A stretch of 64,000 nucleotides of DNA, from the NCBI RefSeq assembly GCF_001697185.1, contig NZ_CP014224.1:1736001-1800000 (forward strand). Direction: 5' to 3'. Below, piece after piece: positions 19,462-28,632 of this stretch. The position numbers and the translations under genes are program-made. Source of the stretch: Wenyingzhuangia fucanilytica. Its GTDB lineage: Bacteria > Bacteroidota > Bacteroidia > Flavobacteriales > Flavobacteriaceae. The stretch's first letter is position 1. Every line of letters begins with the position of its first letter. The notes below the pieces were generated by a model. That model had not been told where the DNA came from and made no database searches. It saw only the letters and a list, made by a program, of their open reading frames with translations.

Positions 19462-20898
19462 TTAAACATTTATTTCTTCAAAATACTCTTCTTTAAAACC
19501 TATTAAATACACCTTTTCTTTAGCACGAGTAATTGCGGTGTATAGCCAACGCATACTGTCTTTATTTAATCCATCAGGTAAATAAGGTTGCTCTATAAAA
19601 ACAGTGTCCCACTGTCCTCCTTGAGATTTATGACAAGTCATGGCATAAGCAAACTTAATTTGCAAAGCATTAAAGTAATGATTGTTTTTTACCGATAACA
19701 TTTGCTTGTATTTAGATCTTTCCTCGGCATAATCTTGTAATACCTCTTGGTAAAGTCTGTTTGACTCTTCATAGGTTAATGAAGGGGTTTCTGAAGTTAA
19801 TGTATCTAACAACAGTACTGTGTCTATAGGTTGTAAATCTTCGTAATCTATCAATCTTAATTTTACTTCTGCAAAACGGAATCCATAAAGTTCTTTAATA
19901 TTATAAATTTGCTGAACCTCACAAATGTCTCCGTTGGCAATAAAATCAGCTTCGGTAGTGTCCTTTAACCAAAAATAATTGTTCTTTACCACCATTACAT
20001 AATCCCCCGCAGAAATTTCACTCTCTTGACCTCTAATTTTGGTTCTTATTTGTTGATTGTATTGATTTGCCCTTTTATTAGAACGAACAATAAAAGCAGT
20101 ATCCTCTACTCCTGCTCTATCATAAGCACTAACAATGGCTTCTTCTATATCATATCCATCTTGCAAACGAATGATGTCTGGAAAATTTAAATTGAACTGA
20201 AAATCGTAGAATCCATCCATTTCTAATTGAGCCCTTAAGGCCGTTGCGTTTGATAAAATACCAGAACCTTCGTGCTGTCTCATTACTTGATCCAACTCTA
20301 ATAAATACGGATTTTTACCATAATTAATCGCTAGCGTATCTTCGGACAAGGCAGGGCTTAACTCAGACTTTACAGGAGGTAACTGAGCAATATCACCAAT
20401 AAAAATAAGTTTACAATTAAAACCATTGTACACATACTCCATCAAATCATCTAACAAAGAATTGTTTTCAAACAAATTAACTTCGCCAGAACCATCAGCA
20501 ATCATAGAGGATTCATCAACAATAAAAAAAGTATTAGTGTGTTTGTTTGGCTGTTTTACAAAAGCCACATTTCCGTTAGATTGTTTTTTGGGATGGTATA
20601 TTTTTTTGTGAATGGTATGCGCTTTTTTCTTAGAATAATTAGAAATCACCTTGGCAGCTCGTCCTGTAGGAGCCAATAGAACGGCTTTTTTTCCAATTTC
20701 CCATAAATGATTTACATATGTACTTATGGTAGTTGTTTTTCCTGTTCCGGCATATCCTTTTAAAATAAAAATGGCATCGTCATCTGTATCAAACGAAAAA
20801 TCAGACAGTTGACGTAATAATTCTTGTTGAATTGGTGTCGGTTCAAATGGGAATTTTTTTAATAAGGTATTGTAAAAAACAGACGAAGATTTAATCAT
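19462..20898 (-). CDS. RecD-like ATP-dependent DNA helicase (SF1)
   Basis: A 478-aa SF1 helicase. Walker A is GYAGTGKTTTI (residues ~47-57), Walker B is FIVDESSMI, and GDIAQLPPV is motif III. The C-terminal UvrD_C_2-type block is TCHKSQGGQWDTVFIE with YTAITRAKEKVYLIG. There is no RecB or RecC neighbour and no long N-terminal domain, so this is a stand-alone AAA_30-type helicase. It probably acts in repair or recombination; partners are unknown. Confidence 0.9.
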   Translation of the reverse strand: MIKSSSVFYNTLLKKFPFEPTPIQQELLRQLSDFSFDTDDDAIFILKGYAGTGKTTTISTYVNHLWEIGKKAVLLAPTGRAAKVISNYSKKKAHTIHKKIYHPKKQSNGNVAFVKQPNKHTNTFFIVDESSMIADGSGEVNLFENNSLLDDLMEYVYNGFNCKLIFIGDIAQLPPVKSELSPALSEDTLAINYGKNPYLLELDQVMRQHEGSGILSNATALRAQLEMDGFYDFQFNLNFPDIIRLQDGYDIEEAIVSAYDRAGVEDTAFIVRSNKRANQYNQQIRTKIRGQESEISAGDYVMVVKNNYFWLKDTTEADFIANGDICEVQQIYNIKELYGFRFAEVKLRLIDYEDLQPIDTVLLLDTLTSETPSLTYEESNRLYQEVLQDYAEERSKYKQMLSVKNNHYFNALQIKFAYAMTCHKSQGGQWDTVFIEQPYLPDGLNKDSMRWLYTAITRAKEKVYLIGFKEEYFEEINV

Positions 20899-20965
20899 GA
20901 AAAAAGTTTACACAAATATAAGGTTTGAAAAGTGTCTAAAAGTTTTTATGAATAAAAAAAAATTG

Positions 20966-20973
20966 TAAATTTG
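20966..20973 (+). promoter_or_regulatory. Putative -7 element (TAAATTTG)
   Basis: TAAATTTG matches TAnnTTTG 34 bp upstream of the ATG at 21008, in the gap between divergent genes. No firm -33 is seen. Confidence 0.4.
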
Positions 20974-21007
20974 GCTTCGTTCATTATAAAATTAATACAA
21001 AAAACAA

Positions 21008-21736
21008 ATGATTTTATTTATTCTTTTAGGAATAGTAGTAACGGTTGCGTTAGCTATACTTATTGTAAAATACTTACCAATTAAATTCACACCTGTTATT
21101 TCTGTTCTTTTATTGGCTGCAGCGGGATACTTAACTTACTTAATTTATGCTGGAATTATGGAGCCAATCCATTTTAATAAAGAAAAAAAAGTGCGTTATG
21201 TTGAAGTTATCAAACAATTAAAATTAATTGCTGATGCTCAAGATGCTCACAATACAATCATAGGTAAATTTACTGGAGATGGTGATGCTTTAATTAAGTT
21301 TATTGATACTGCTCAGTTTGCTATTACTGATACTCACACTGAAATTGTTAAAGAAAACAGAGGTACTACTTGGTCTCCTTTAATGGTTGAAGTTGAGAAA
21401 AAAGTAACTGATACTATTGGATACGAATCTGTAAGAGAAAAAATCTTTAAAGGACGTGATTACCATAACATGTTAAACATTCCTAATTCTAACGAGAAAT
21501 TTAGAATTGAATCTGCTGTAATATTAAGAGCTAATAAAATGGCTTCTGTATTTCAAGTTCAAATTGACAAGGCTGATATCTTAAAAGGAATGAGCCCATC
21601 ATTAATTAAACAAGAAAAATTATCACTTGGAGGAGATGAAATTCCTGGAGGATATATTAGTATAGGATCTTTAAATGAAGTAACTACTGCAGGAAACTGG
21701 CCACCATTGTTTGACTCAATGATAAGTAATGAGTAA
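21008..21736 (+). CDS. Conserved membrane-anchored hypothetical protein
   Basis: The 242-aa protein has two N-terminal membrane helices (ILFILLGIVVTVALAILIV and the next up to ~residue 48) and a soluble C-terminal part (residues ~55-242) of mixed alpha/beta character with no known catalytic motif. It overlaps the next gene by 8 bp and so belongs to a three-gene run with a DUF3822-like protein and rsmD. No function can be named. Confidence 0.7.
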   Translation: MILFILLGIVVTVALAILIVKYLPIKFTPVISVLLLAAAGYLTYLIYAGIMEPIHFNKEKKVRYVEVIKQLKLIADAQDAHNTIIGKFTGDGDALIKFIDTAQFAITDTHTEIVKENRGTTWSPLMVEVEKKVTDTIGYESVREKIFKGRDYHNMLNIPNSNEKFRIESAVILRANKMASVFQVQIDKADILKGMSPSLIKQEKLSLGGDEIPGGYISIGSLNEVTTAGNWPPLFDSMISNE

Positions 21737-22544
21737 AGAAACACTTATACATAACCATAAAAAGTTATCCATCCAATTAAGTTCGGATGGATTTTCTTTT
21801 TGTGTATATAGCAATCAACAAGAACAATACGAACACGTAGTATCTATCCCCTTTTCAACTAAAATCACCACTCCGACTAGTATTCTAGAAGAAGTGAAAA
21901 ATATTTTTGAAAACAATGTACTATTACACGAAACGTATGAAGAGGTGATTTTAATTCACCACAACGAATTAAACACTTTTGTTCCTCAAGCCTTTTTTAG
22001 CGAGGAAATTCTAAACAATTATTTACAAAATACTGTTAAGGTTTTTGATAATGATTATGTAAGTTACGATGAGTTAGATGAACTAGAAATGAACAATGTT
22101 TATATTCCTTTTGTAAATGTAAACAACTATATTTTTGATTCTTTTGGAGCATTTACCTACTTACACTCTTCTACTGTTTTTTTACAAAATATTTTAAAAT
22201 CTAACAGTGTTAGCAATAAAGAAATGTTTGTTAATGTGCATCAAAACAATTTTCAATTAATTGTTATTGAAAATAATCAACTATTGCTTAGTAATCATTT
22301 TAACTATCAAACTAAGGAAGATTTTGTTTATTATATCCTATTTGTAGCAGAACAATTAAAAATGGATCCTAATCAATTTTCTTTAACCTTATACGGAAAC
22401 ATTAAAGAAAAAGATGAGGCTTATCAACTACTTTACAATTATATAAGAAATGTTAGTATTTATGCTACATTAAATAGTAAATTAGGAAAAAACGTGGTGA
22501 GCTTGCCACAAGCCCATTATAACCTATTACAATTACACATATGA
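21729..22544 (+). CDS. DUF3822 family protein
   Basis: The 271-aa protein resembles the DUF3822 family, an actin/ASKHA-like fold common in Bacteroidota next to rsmD. That assignment rests on gene order and on blocks such as YEEVILIHHNELNTFVPQAF and NEMFVNVHQNNFQLIVIENN-like repeats of the fold. It has no signal peptide. It overlaps the upstream gene by 8 bp and rsmD by 4 bp, so translation is coupled. The role is unknown. Confidence 0.75.
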   Translation: MSKETLIHNHKKLSIQLSSDGFSFCVYSNQQEQYEHVVSIPFSTKITTPTSILEEVKNIFENNVLLHETYEEVILIHHNELNTFVPQAFFSEEILNNYLQNTVKVFDNDYVSYDELDELEMNNVYIPFVNVNNYIFDSFGAFTYLHSSTVFLQNILKSNSVSNKEMFVNVHQNNFQLIVIENNQLLLSNHFNYQTKEDFVYYILFVAEQLKMDPNQFSLTLYGNIKEKDEAYQLLYNYIRNVSIYATLNSKLGKNVVSLPQAHYNLLQLHI

Positions 22545-23077
22545 GAATTATCTCTGGTAAATATAAATCTAGGAGGTTAACCGCTCCTAAAAACTTACCC
22601 GTACGTCCAACAACCGATATGGCTAAAGAAGGTCTTTTTAACATTATTAACAATTGGTATGATATTGATGAAATTACCGTACTAGATTTGTTTTCTGGTA
22701 CAGGAAATATCAGTTTTGAATTTGGATCGAGAGGAAACACTCAAATTACTTCTGTAGATCAGCATAACGGATGTATTCATTATATCAATCAAATTAGCAA
22801 AGAATTAGATTTTAACATCAATACCATTAAGGCAGATGTATTTTCTTTTTTAGAAAAACACACAGGAAAATACGATTTGATATTTGCAGATCCTCCTTAT
22901 GATTTTAGTGACGAACAATTTGCAAAGATTCCTGCTTTGGTATGGGAAAACAGTTTGCTAGACGAAAAAGGAACTTTGGTTGTAGAACATTCACAACAAA
23001 CAGATTTAAGTAGCTTACCTAATTTTACCCAAGCAAAACGTTACGGAGGATGTATGTTTAGTTTTTTTGAACTTTAA
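22541..23077 (+). CDS. rsmD: 16S rRNA (guanine(966)-N(2))-methyltransferase
   Basis: The 178-aa protein starts MRIISGKYKSRRL and has RPTTDMAKEGLFNII, the SAM-binding block VLDLFSGTGNISFEFGSRG and the amino-methyltransferase catalytic motif ADPPYDF. These are all diagnostic for RsmD, which methylates G966 of 16S rRNA using SAM. It is the last gene of a translationally coupled three-gene run. Confidence 0.95.
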   Translation: MRIISGKYKSRRLTAPKNLPVRPTTDMAKEGLFNIINNWYDIDEITVLDLFSGTGNISFEFGSRGNTQITSVDQHNGCIHYINQISKELDFNINTIKADVFSFLEKHTGKYDLIFADPPYDFSDEQFAKIPALVWENSLLDEKGTLVVEHSQQTDLSSLPNFTQAKRYGGCMFSFFEL

Positions 23078-23143
23078 TCTTTTCATTAAACAGGTTGGTT
23101 TTAGATATTACCAAAAGCATACTCATAAAAACAAAACCTAAAT

Positions 23144-24106
23144 ATGAAACCCATAGTACAAATTGACAATTCTTTTATAGAAAGCAACACTATTTTTAGG
23201 GAACTTATTGAAGTTTTAAGAAATGGTTTTGCAAACAATAAAACTCTGATTCCTACAAGACATCATCACGATTTTCCAAATCCAGAAATGAAAACAGATT
23301 CTACGGTATTGTTAATGCCCGCTTGGAGCCCTGGAGAAACTGCTGGAGTTAAAATTATTACTGTAAGTCCTAAAAACAGTCAGTTTGATTTACCTTCTAT
23401 CCAAGGAACATATATTTATTTAGATGCCACAAACGGAAGTGTAAAAGCTATTATTGAAGCCAAAAGTTTAACTGCTAAACGAACTGCCGCAGCATCGGCA
23501 TTGGCTTCATCTTATTTATCTCGTAAAGACTCCTCTTCTCTTTTAATGATTGGTACAGGGGCTTTATCTAAAAACTTGATTCAAGCTCATGCAAGTGTAA
23601 GAGATCTAAAAAAGGTTTATGTTTGGGGACGAAGTTTTAAAAAAGCTCAAGCTATATGTGAGCAACTAAAAAATGAAGATTTTACCATCACTCCTATTCA
23701 GAACATTGAAGAAAAAATAAGCGAGGTTGATATTATTTCCTCTGCAACATTATCTAAAACACCATTGATTTTAGGAAAACACCTAAAAAAAGGACAACAT
23801 GTTGATTTGGTTGGAGCTTACAAAAAAGACATGAGAGAAGCTGATGATGAAACTATACTAAAAAGTTCTGTTTATGTGGATAGTTTTGAAGGAGGACTTA
23901 AAGAAAATGGTGATATTTTGATTCCCTTACAAACTGGAATCATTAAAGAATCTGATATTAAAGCCGATTTATTTGGGCTAACTTCTGAACAAAAACAAGG
24001 AAGAAGTAACGTTGATGAAATTACCGTTTTTAAATCTGTAGGACACGCTTTGGAAGATTTAGTTGCTGCAGATTATTATTACGAAAAATATATAGATAGT
24101 CAATAA
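23144..24106 (+). CDS. Ornithine cyclodeaminase / mu-crystallin family protein
   Basis: The 320-aa protein has the OCD/mu-crystallin layout: substrate region with LMPAWSPGETAGVKIIT, then SLTAKRTAAASALASSYLSR, and a Rossmann NAD-binding core (LLMIGTGALSKNLIQAHASV, VYVWGRSFKKAQ). The family includes ornithine cyclodeaminase, ketimine reductases and pyrroline-carboxylate reductase-like enzymes. The substrate cannot be decided by reading, although proline or hydroxyproline metabolism is plausible. Confidence 0.88.
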   Translation: MKPIVQIDNSFIESNTIFRELIEVLRNGFANNKTLIPTRHHHDFPNPEMKTDSTVLLMPAWSPGETAGVKIITVSPKNSQFDLPSIQGTYIYLDATNGSVKAIIEAKSLTAKRTAAASALASSYLSRKDSSSLLMIGTGALSKNLIQAHASVRDLKKVYVWGRSFKKAQAICEQLKNEDFTITPIQNIEEKISEVDIISSATLSKTPLILGKHLKKGQHVDLVGAYKKDMREADDETILKSSVYVDSFEGGLKENGDILIPLQTGIIKESDIKADLFGLTSEQKQGRSNVDEITVFKSVGHALEDLVAADYYYEKYIDSQ

Positions 24107-24682
24107 AAGGCAATACCTAATTAAATCATCGAGTATTCCGAAGGCTTGGGAGAGATGCTTATTGAATACCTGAACCCAGTATTTTTTTTAGGGTCATCGA
24201 GCGGAGTCGAGATGTATTACTATAAATAAAAGAGTTGCCGAGATAAACCAACTTCTGATTGTACTTATATTAATATTGCTCTTTAAGTATTGTTCTCGAC
24301 TACGCTCGAACACCTAAACTTAGTACAGGCTTCTCGAACACCTTGTAACAGTACAACTTTTCAAACAACTAAACTCAGTATTAATTTTTAGGGTCATCGA
24401 GCGGAGTCGAGATGTATTACTATAAATAAAAAAGTTGCCGAGATAAACCTGTTTCTGATTGTACTTTTATTAATATTGCTCTATTAGCTAGTGGCAATTG
24501 GTTCTCGACTCCACTTCGGCAAAGCTCAGTACAGGCTTATCGAACACCTTGTAACAGTACAAACTTCCCCCCTTGTAACAATACAGACTTCTCTTACATC
24601 TATTAAAGATTTCTTGCCTCCTTTCGTATAGCACATCCAATATTTTGCACCTCGATGAATTATTTATATTTTTAAAATAAAA
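24107..24682. repeat. REP-like intergenic repeat block, two long units
   Basis: No gene is seen. Two units of about 170 bp start near 24179 and 24384. Each begins TTTTTAGGGTCATCGAGCGG and AGTCGAGATGTATTAC, continues with ATAAATAAA, GTTGCCGAGATAAACC and TTAATATTGCTCT, and ends with CTCGAC...GTACAGGCTT...TCGAACACC. The TCGA-gcggag-TCGA palindrome is also found near 2010, 2157 and 2283. Confidence 0.75.
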
Positions 24683-24997
24683 ATGCCGGGATATTTATAT
24701 ATATTAAAATGTTCTGATGATACATTTTACACAGGGAGTACCATTGACTTAGAAAAAAGGATAGCACAACATAATTCTGGATTAGGTGCTAATTACACTA
24801 AAAAGAGATTACCCGTTGTTCTTGTATATCAACAATACTTTCTTAACATTGCTGATGCGTTTTATTACGAAAAGAAAATTCAAAAATGGTCTAAGGCTAA
24901 AAAATTAGCGATTATTAATGATCAATGGGAGCTACTTCCTAAATTATCTGAATGTAAAAATAAAACTCATTTTAGTAATTATGAAGATGAAAATTAG
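24683..24997 (+). CDS. GIY-YIG nuclease family protein
   Basis: The 104-residue single-domain GIY-YIG protein has the first motif as GYLYILKCSDDTFYTGST, where YLYIL and YTG replace GIY and YIG. The family Arg appears as EKRIAQHNSG and the catalytic Glu region as AFYYEKKIQKWSKAKKLAII. Domains like this cleave DNA in homing or repair nucleases; many small stand-alone members have no proven role. It stands alone, flanked on both sides by units of the same intergenic repeat, suggesting it moved or expanded with them. Confidence 0.88.
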   Translation: MPGYLYILKCSDDTFYTGSTIDLEKRIAQHNSGLGANYTKKRLPVVLVYQQYFLNIADAFYYEKKIQKWSKAKKLAIINDQWELLPKLSECKNKTHFSNYEDEN

Positions 24998-25374
24998 GTT
25001 TTAAAGATGATGTTCTCGGTTAAACTTATATTAAGCTCAATGTTGCTCTATAAGCTATTGGTTCTCGACTACACTTCGGCAAAGCTCAGTACAGGCTTCT
25101 CGAACACCTGTTTGATGCTTATTGAACACCTGAACTCAGTATTTATTTTTAGGGTCATCGAGCGGAGTCGAGATGTATTACTATAAATAAAAAATTCCTG
25201 AGACAAACCTCTTTCTGATTATACTTATATTAACATTGCTCTTTAAGTATTGTTCTCGACTACACTTCGGCAAAGCTCAGTACAGGATTCTCGAACACCT
25301 AAACTTAATACAGGCTGCTCGAACACCAATTAAATGCTTGTTGAACAAATGTTAGGCATAGAAATAAATAACAT
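24998..25374. repeat. REP-like intergenic repeat block, one partial and one full unit
   Basis: No gene is seen. A partial unit lies at about 25010-25110 (GTTCTCG...AAGCTCAGTACAGGCTTCTC) and a full unit at about 25140-25330 with GGGTCATCGAGCGGAGTCGA, related to those at 24107-24682. They bracket the GIY-YIG gene. Confidence 0.72.
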
Positions 25375-27252
25375 TTATTCCTTTAAAAAGTTCTCAATTA
25401 AATTTTTAGGATGTATGGTTTTAGGCACTTTAAAATCAAAATATTGAGATAGAGGAATCTCAAATCCTTTGTGATTTAAGTAATTGTTTAGTGCAATATT
25501 TAATCCTTGACTGTATAAATGATGTTCTGCTCCTGATGGATCTTCGTGATACAAATCATTTTCGGCAAAACCTTTAAATTTGGGTCCAATCACTTTGATT
25601 CCGAAAGCATCGGGATTTTTTCCTACGGGACTATGAGCCGTACAAGCAAATTGATGCCAAAATCCGGATTGAATACAATTGTGCATAAATAGTTGACGAA
25701 CCACCTCTAAAGAATCTATAGTTTCTTGAGCGGTTTCGGTTGGAAATCCGTACATTAAATATGTGTGAACCATAATATTTTCATCAGAAAAAGCTTTGGT
25801 TACTCTAGCTACTTGCCCAATATCTACTCCTTTTTTCATTTTGGCTAATAGCCTATCCGAAGCCACTTCTAAACCACCTGTTACGGCAATACATCCTGAT
25901 TTTGATAACAAAGCACATAACTCTTTGGTGAATGTTTTTTCAAATCGAATGTTTGTCCACCAAGTAATAAATACTTTACGCTCTAATAATTTATTTGCCA
26001 AAGCACGTAGCATTTTTGGAGGAGCAGCTTCATCAACAAAATGAAAACCAGTAACTCCTGTTTCGGCAATTATTTTTTCGATTTTATTCACCAAATCATC
26101 AGCAGTAGTGTTTTCGTAATTTCCGATATAGTCCAAAGTAACATCACAAAAAGAGCATTGTTTCCAATAACATCCGTGAGAAATGGTTAATTTATTCCAT
26201 CTTCCATCGGACCACATACGGTGCATAGGATTCATTACATCTAAAAAAGATAAATATTTATTGTGTGGCAATCCTACATAACTTGGTGCTGGTAAGTTTT
26301 TATGATGGAAAATGGTATTGGGCAATTTATTGGCATAGACCACTTTATCATTCTGTAAAATATAAGTACGTTCTAGCTCCTCTACTCCTATTTTACCTGT
26401 AATATATTCCGTAATTCTTAACAATGGACTTTCTCCATCATCTAAAGAAATAAAATCGATATATTCAAAAATACGAGGATCAGACAAACGTCTTAGTTCC
26501 GTATTTGGATATCCTCCACCCATGGCAATTTGAATTTGTGGATATTCTTGTTTGATGAACTGAGCACATCGCAAAGCAGAAAATAAATTCCCTGGAAAAG
26601 GAACGGTTAAACAAATTAAATCGTATCTATTTTCTTGTAAATGCTGATCTAAGATATATAACATTTCATCTTCAATCAGTGTGGTTTCGTATTGTAAAAA
26701 TTCATCAATCGTATCAAAACTAGAGGCTGCTCTAGAAATACTTTCTGCATAACGCGTAAAAGAGAAAAACTCATCAACATTGGCATTGATAAAATCACCC
26801 AATTCCTCAACAAACAAGGTAGCAATATGTTTGGCTTTGTCTAAAATTCCTAACATTCCAAACTCGGTACTTAAATCTTTTTCTAGCTTGATACGTCTAT
26901 GTCCGTGTGGTAAAAAATCTTTGTGATTGATTTGATATGCAGCAGTAACTTCTTGCACACGCAAGTAATTCATCACCATGTCTACTTTATCAATATATTC
27001 CTGTTTTTGTTTCCAAACCAAAGGAAAATCGTAGTTCTTAAGTAAATCGGCTTGTTTAAAAATTGCATCAATAAAATCACTTGTAAAAATAGCAGTAAAC
27101 AACTCAATACTTAAATCCATTTGAGTGGTTTTAACTCCTTTACTATCTAAAAATCCTTTGATATAAGCCGTGGCAGGATAGGCTGTATTTAGCTGAGTAA
27201 AAGGAGGTGTAATTAAAAGTGTGTTTACTGGCATATGATTTTGATAAAGCAC
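25375..27252 (-). CDS. B12-binding domain / radical SAM protein
   Basis: The 625-aa protein has an N-terminal B12-binding-like Rossmann region (residues ~5-300, with LICLTVPFPGNLFSALRCAQ and IAMGGGYPNTE) followed by a radical SAM core with the 4Fe-4S motif SHGCYWKQCSFCDVT (CxxxxCxxC as read here, CYWKQCSFC) at ~355-370. Downstream blocks GFHFVDEAAPP and TGGLEVASDRLL are typical of B12-radical SAM methylthiotransferase-like or Mg-protoporphyrin cyclase (BchE-like) families. Reaction and substrate are unknown. Confidence 0.87.
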   Translation of the reverse strand: MLYQNHMPVNTLLITPPFTQLNTAYPATAYIKGFLDSKGVKTTQMDLSIELFTAIFTSDFIDAIFKQADLLKNYDFPLVWKQKQEYIDKVDMVMNYLRVQEVTAAYQINHKDFLPHGHRRIKLEKDLSTEFGMLGILDKAKHIATLFVEELGDFINANVDEFFSFTRYAESISRAASSFDTIDEFLQYETTLIEDEMLYILDQHLQENRYDLICLTVPFPGNLFSALRCAQFIKQEYPQIQIAMGGGYPNTELRRLSDPRIFEYIDFISLDDGESPLLRITEYITGKIGVEELERTYILQNDKVVYANKLPNTIFHHKNLPAPSYVGLPHNKYLSFLDVMNPMHRMWSDGRWNKLTISHGCYWKQCSFCDVTLDYIGNYENTTADDLVNKIEKIIAETGVTGFHFVDEAAPPKMLRALANKLLERKVFITWWTNIRFEKTFTKELCALLSKSGCIAVTGGLEVASDRLLAKMKKGVDIGQVARVTKAFSDENIMVHTYLMYGFPTETAQETIDSLEVVRQLFMHNCIQSGFWHQFACTAHSPVGKNPDAFGIKVIGPKFKGFAENDLYHEDPSGAEHHLYSQGLNIALNNYLNHKGFEIPLSQYFDFKVPKTIHPKNLIENFLKE

Positions 27253-27316
27253 AAAGATAGGGTTCTGACATGAATGTAAAAGATGTTTTATGAACTCTTT
27301 AATGAATGTAAACTGT

Positions 27317-27349
27317 TTTGTATATTTAATAGAAAAATTGTTGTATTTG
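27317..27349 (+). promoter_or_regulatory. Putative integrase promoter (TTTG - 21 bp - TGTATTTG)
   Basis: TTTG at 27317-27320 and TGTATTTG at 27342-27349 are separated by 21 bp, close to the Bacteroidota -33/-7 arrangement with one mismatch to TAnnTTTG. The ATG at 27372 follows 22 bp later. Confidence 0.45.
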
Positions 27350-27371
27350 CTATTAAATCAATTCTTTATAG

Positions 27372-28571
27372 ATGAAAAAGATTACATTAAAACCTATGGT
27401 TTATAGAAATAAAGAAATTATTATTCTTGAATTTGAACATGATCATAAACTAATTTACGACTTAAAATCTTCTGATTATAGAATTAAATGGGATGATTAT
27501 TTAAATAATTGGTATGTTATAAAAGATGGCTTTGATTTAAATTCTTTTTATGATGATTTTAATCATCTGGTTTTACTTGATTATAGTTTACTTAGAAAAG
27601 AGCAAAAGAAATCTGTTGTTAATATTTCTTCTAAAAAAGATTCTATTAAAAATAGGTTAAATGATGAGCAAAAAAATCAATTAAACGCTTTTTATAAGTT
27701 TTTAAAAGGGAAACGATTTAGCGAAAGTACCCTTAAAACTTATACTCATTTGGTGGCGGAATTTGTGATTCATCAAAAAGAAATTAAACCTTTTACCATA
27801 CGAGATATTGAAGTTTATGTTGAAAATGTTTTGGAGCCCTCTAAAGCATCTATTAGCACTCACAGACAATTTATTAGTGCCATGAAACATTATATAACTT
27901 TTACCAAAATGCCTTTAGAAATTGATTTTAATGCTCTAGCTCCTAGAAAAAGTAAATTGTTACCTAATGTTTTATCGAATGAAGAAGTGATAGAATTGAT
28001 TAGAGTTACCAAAAATTTAAAACACCGAATTTGTATTGCTTTGATATACTCCTCTGGATTGAGAATTGGAGAATTAATCAATTTAAAATTACGCGATTTT
28101 GATTTACAAAGACAGCTTATAAAAATACAAAGCGGAAAAGGTAGAAAAGACAGATATGTACCTATTGCAAATGTAATTATGCCTTTATTGCACAATTATT
28201 TAACCACTTATAATCCTAAAATATATTTAATTGAAGGAGTTGAAGAAGGAACGCCCTACTCTACAGAATCTATCAGAAAATTTCTTAAAAAAAGTTGTGC
28301 ATTGGCTGGTGTTATAAAAAGAGTAACACCCCATACGCTAAGACATAGTTATGCCACTCACCTATTAGAAAACGGAACAGATATAAGGTATATTCAGGAA
28401 CTTTTGGGGCATTCTAGACCAGAAACGACGATGGTTTATACACATGTTAGAAGTCAGGATTTACAAAAAATAACCAATCCATTAGATTTATTTGTAAAAC
28501 AAATTGAACAACAACAAAAAAGTAGTATTTTTAGCCAAAAACAAACACTAAAAGGTACGGATAACCCGTAG
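27372..28571 (+). CDS. XerC/D-type tyrosine recombinase, putative cassette integrase
   Basis: The 399-aa protein has an extra N-terminal domain (residues ~1-90, starting KKITLKPMVYRNKE), a SAM-like core-binding domain (~100-185) and a C-terminal catalytic domain (~195-375). All active-site residues are present: Arg231 (SSGLRIGE), Lys256 (SGKGRKDR), His321 and Arg324 (PHTLRHSYATHLL), His347 (LLGHS) and Tyr356 (MVYTHV). Only about 45 residues separate the Lys from the HxxR box. The extra insertion that marks classical IntI integrases there is not visible. It is encoded in the same direction as the cassettes and immediately precedes the first one, so it is the obvious enzyme for them. Recombinase family: near certain. 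Cassette integrase: inferred from position. Confidence 0.88.
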   Translation: MKKITLKPMVYRNKEIIILEFEHDHKLIYDLKSSDYRIKWDDYLNNWYVIKDGFDLNSFYDDFNHLVLLDYSLLRKEQKKSVVNISSKKDSIKNRLNDEQKNQLNAFYKFLKGKRFSESTLKTYTHLVAEFVIHQKEIKPFTIRDIEVYVENVLEPSKASISTHRQFISAMKHYITFTKMPLEIDFNALAPRKSKLLPNVLSNEEVIELIRVTKNLKHRICIALIYSSGLRIGELINLKLRDFDLQRQLIKIQSGKGRKDRYVPIANVIMPLLHNYLTTYNPKIYLIEGVEEGTPYSTESIRKFLKKSCALAGVIKRVTPHTLRHSYATHLLENGTDIRYIQELLGHSRPETTMVYTHVRSQDLQKITNPLDLFVKQIEQQQKSSIFSQKQTLKGTDNP

Positions 28572-28628
28572 CTGAATGTTTTATTCGGTACTTTTAGTTT
28601 TGATATAACACGTTACCTGTAAGCTGAA
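28570..28628 (+). other. Candidate attI: primary cassette insertion point
   Basis: The first cassette begins at GTT 28612-28614 (AACACGTTACCTGT), 41 bp after the integrase stop. Two direct copies of AGCTGAA (28570-28576 and 28622-28628) flank the point, reminiscent of the direct repeats at classical attI sites. Unlike the attC-like sites, the integrase side has no long palindrome. The extent is inferred. Confidence 0.6.
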
Positions 28629-28632
28629 AAAA

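Noticed and set aside
20426-20611. Short frames opposite real genes (for example 8397-8663, 9676-10041, 22465-22740)
   Set aside because: Antisense shadows of strongly supported coding genes with no independent evidence.
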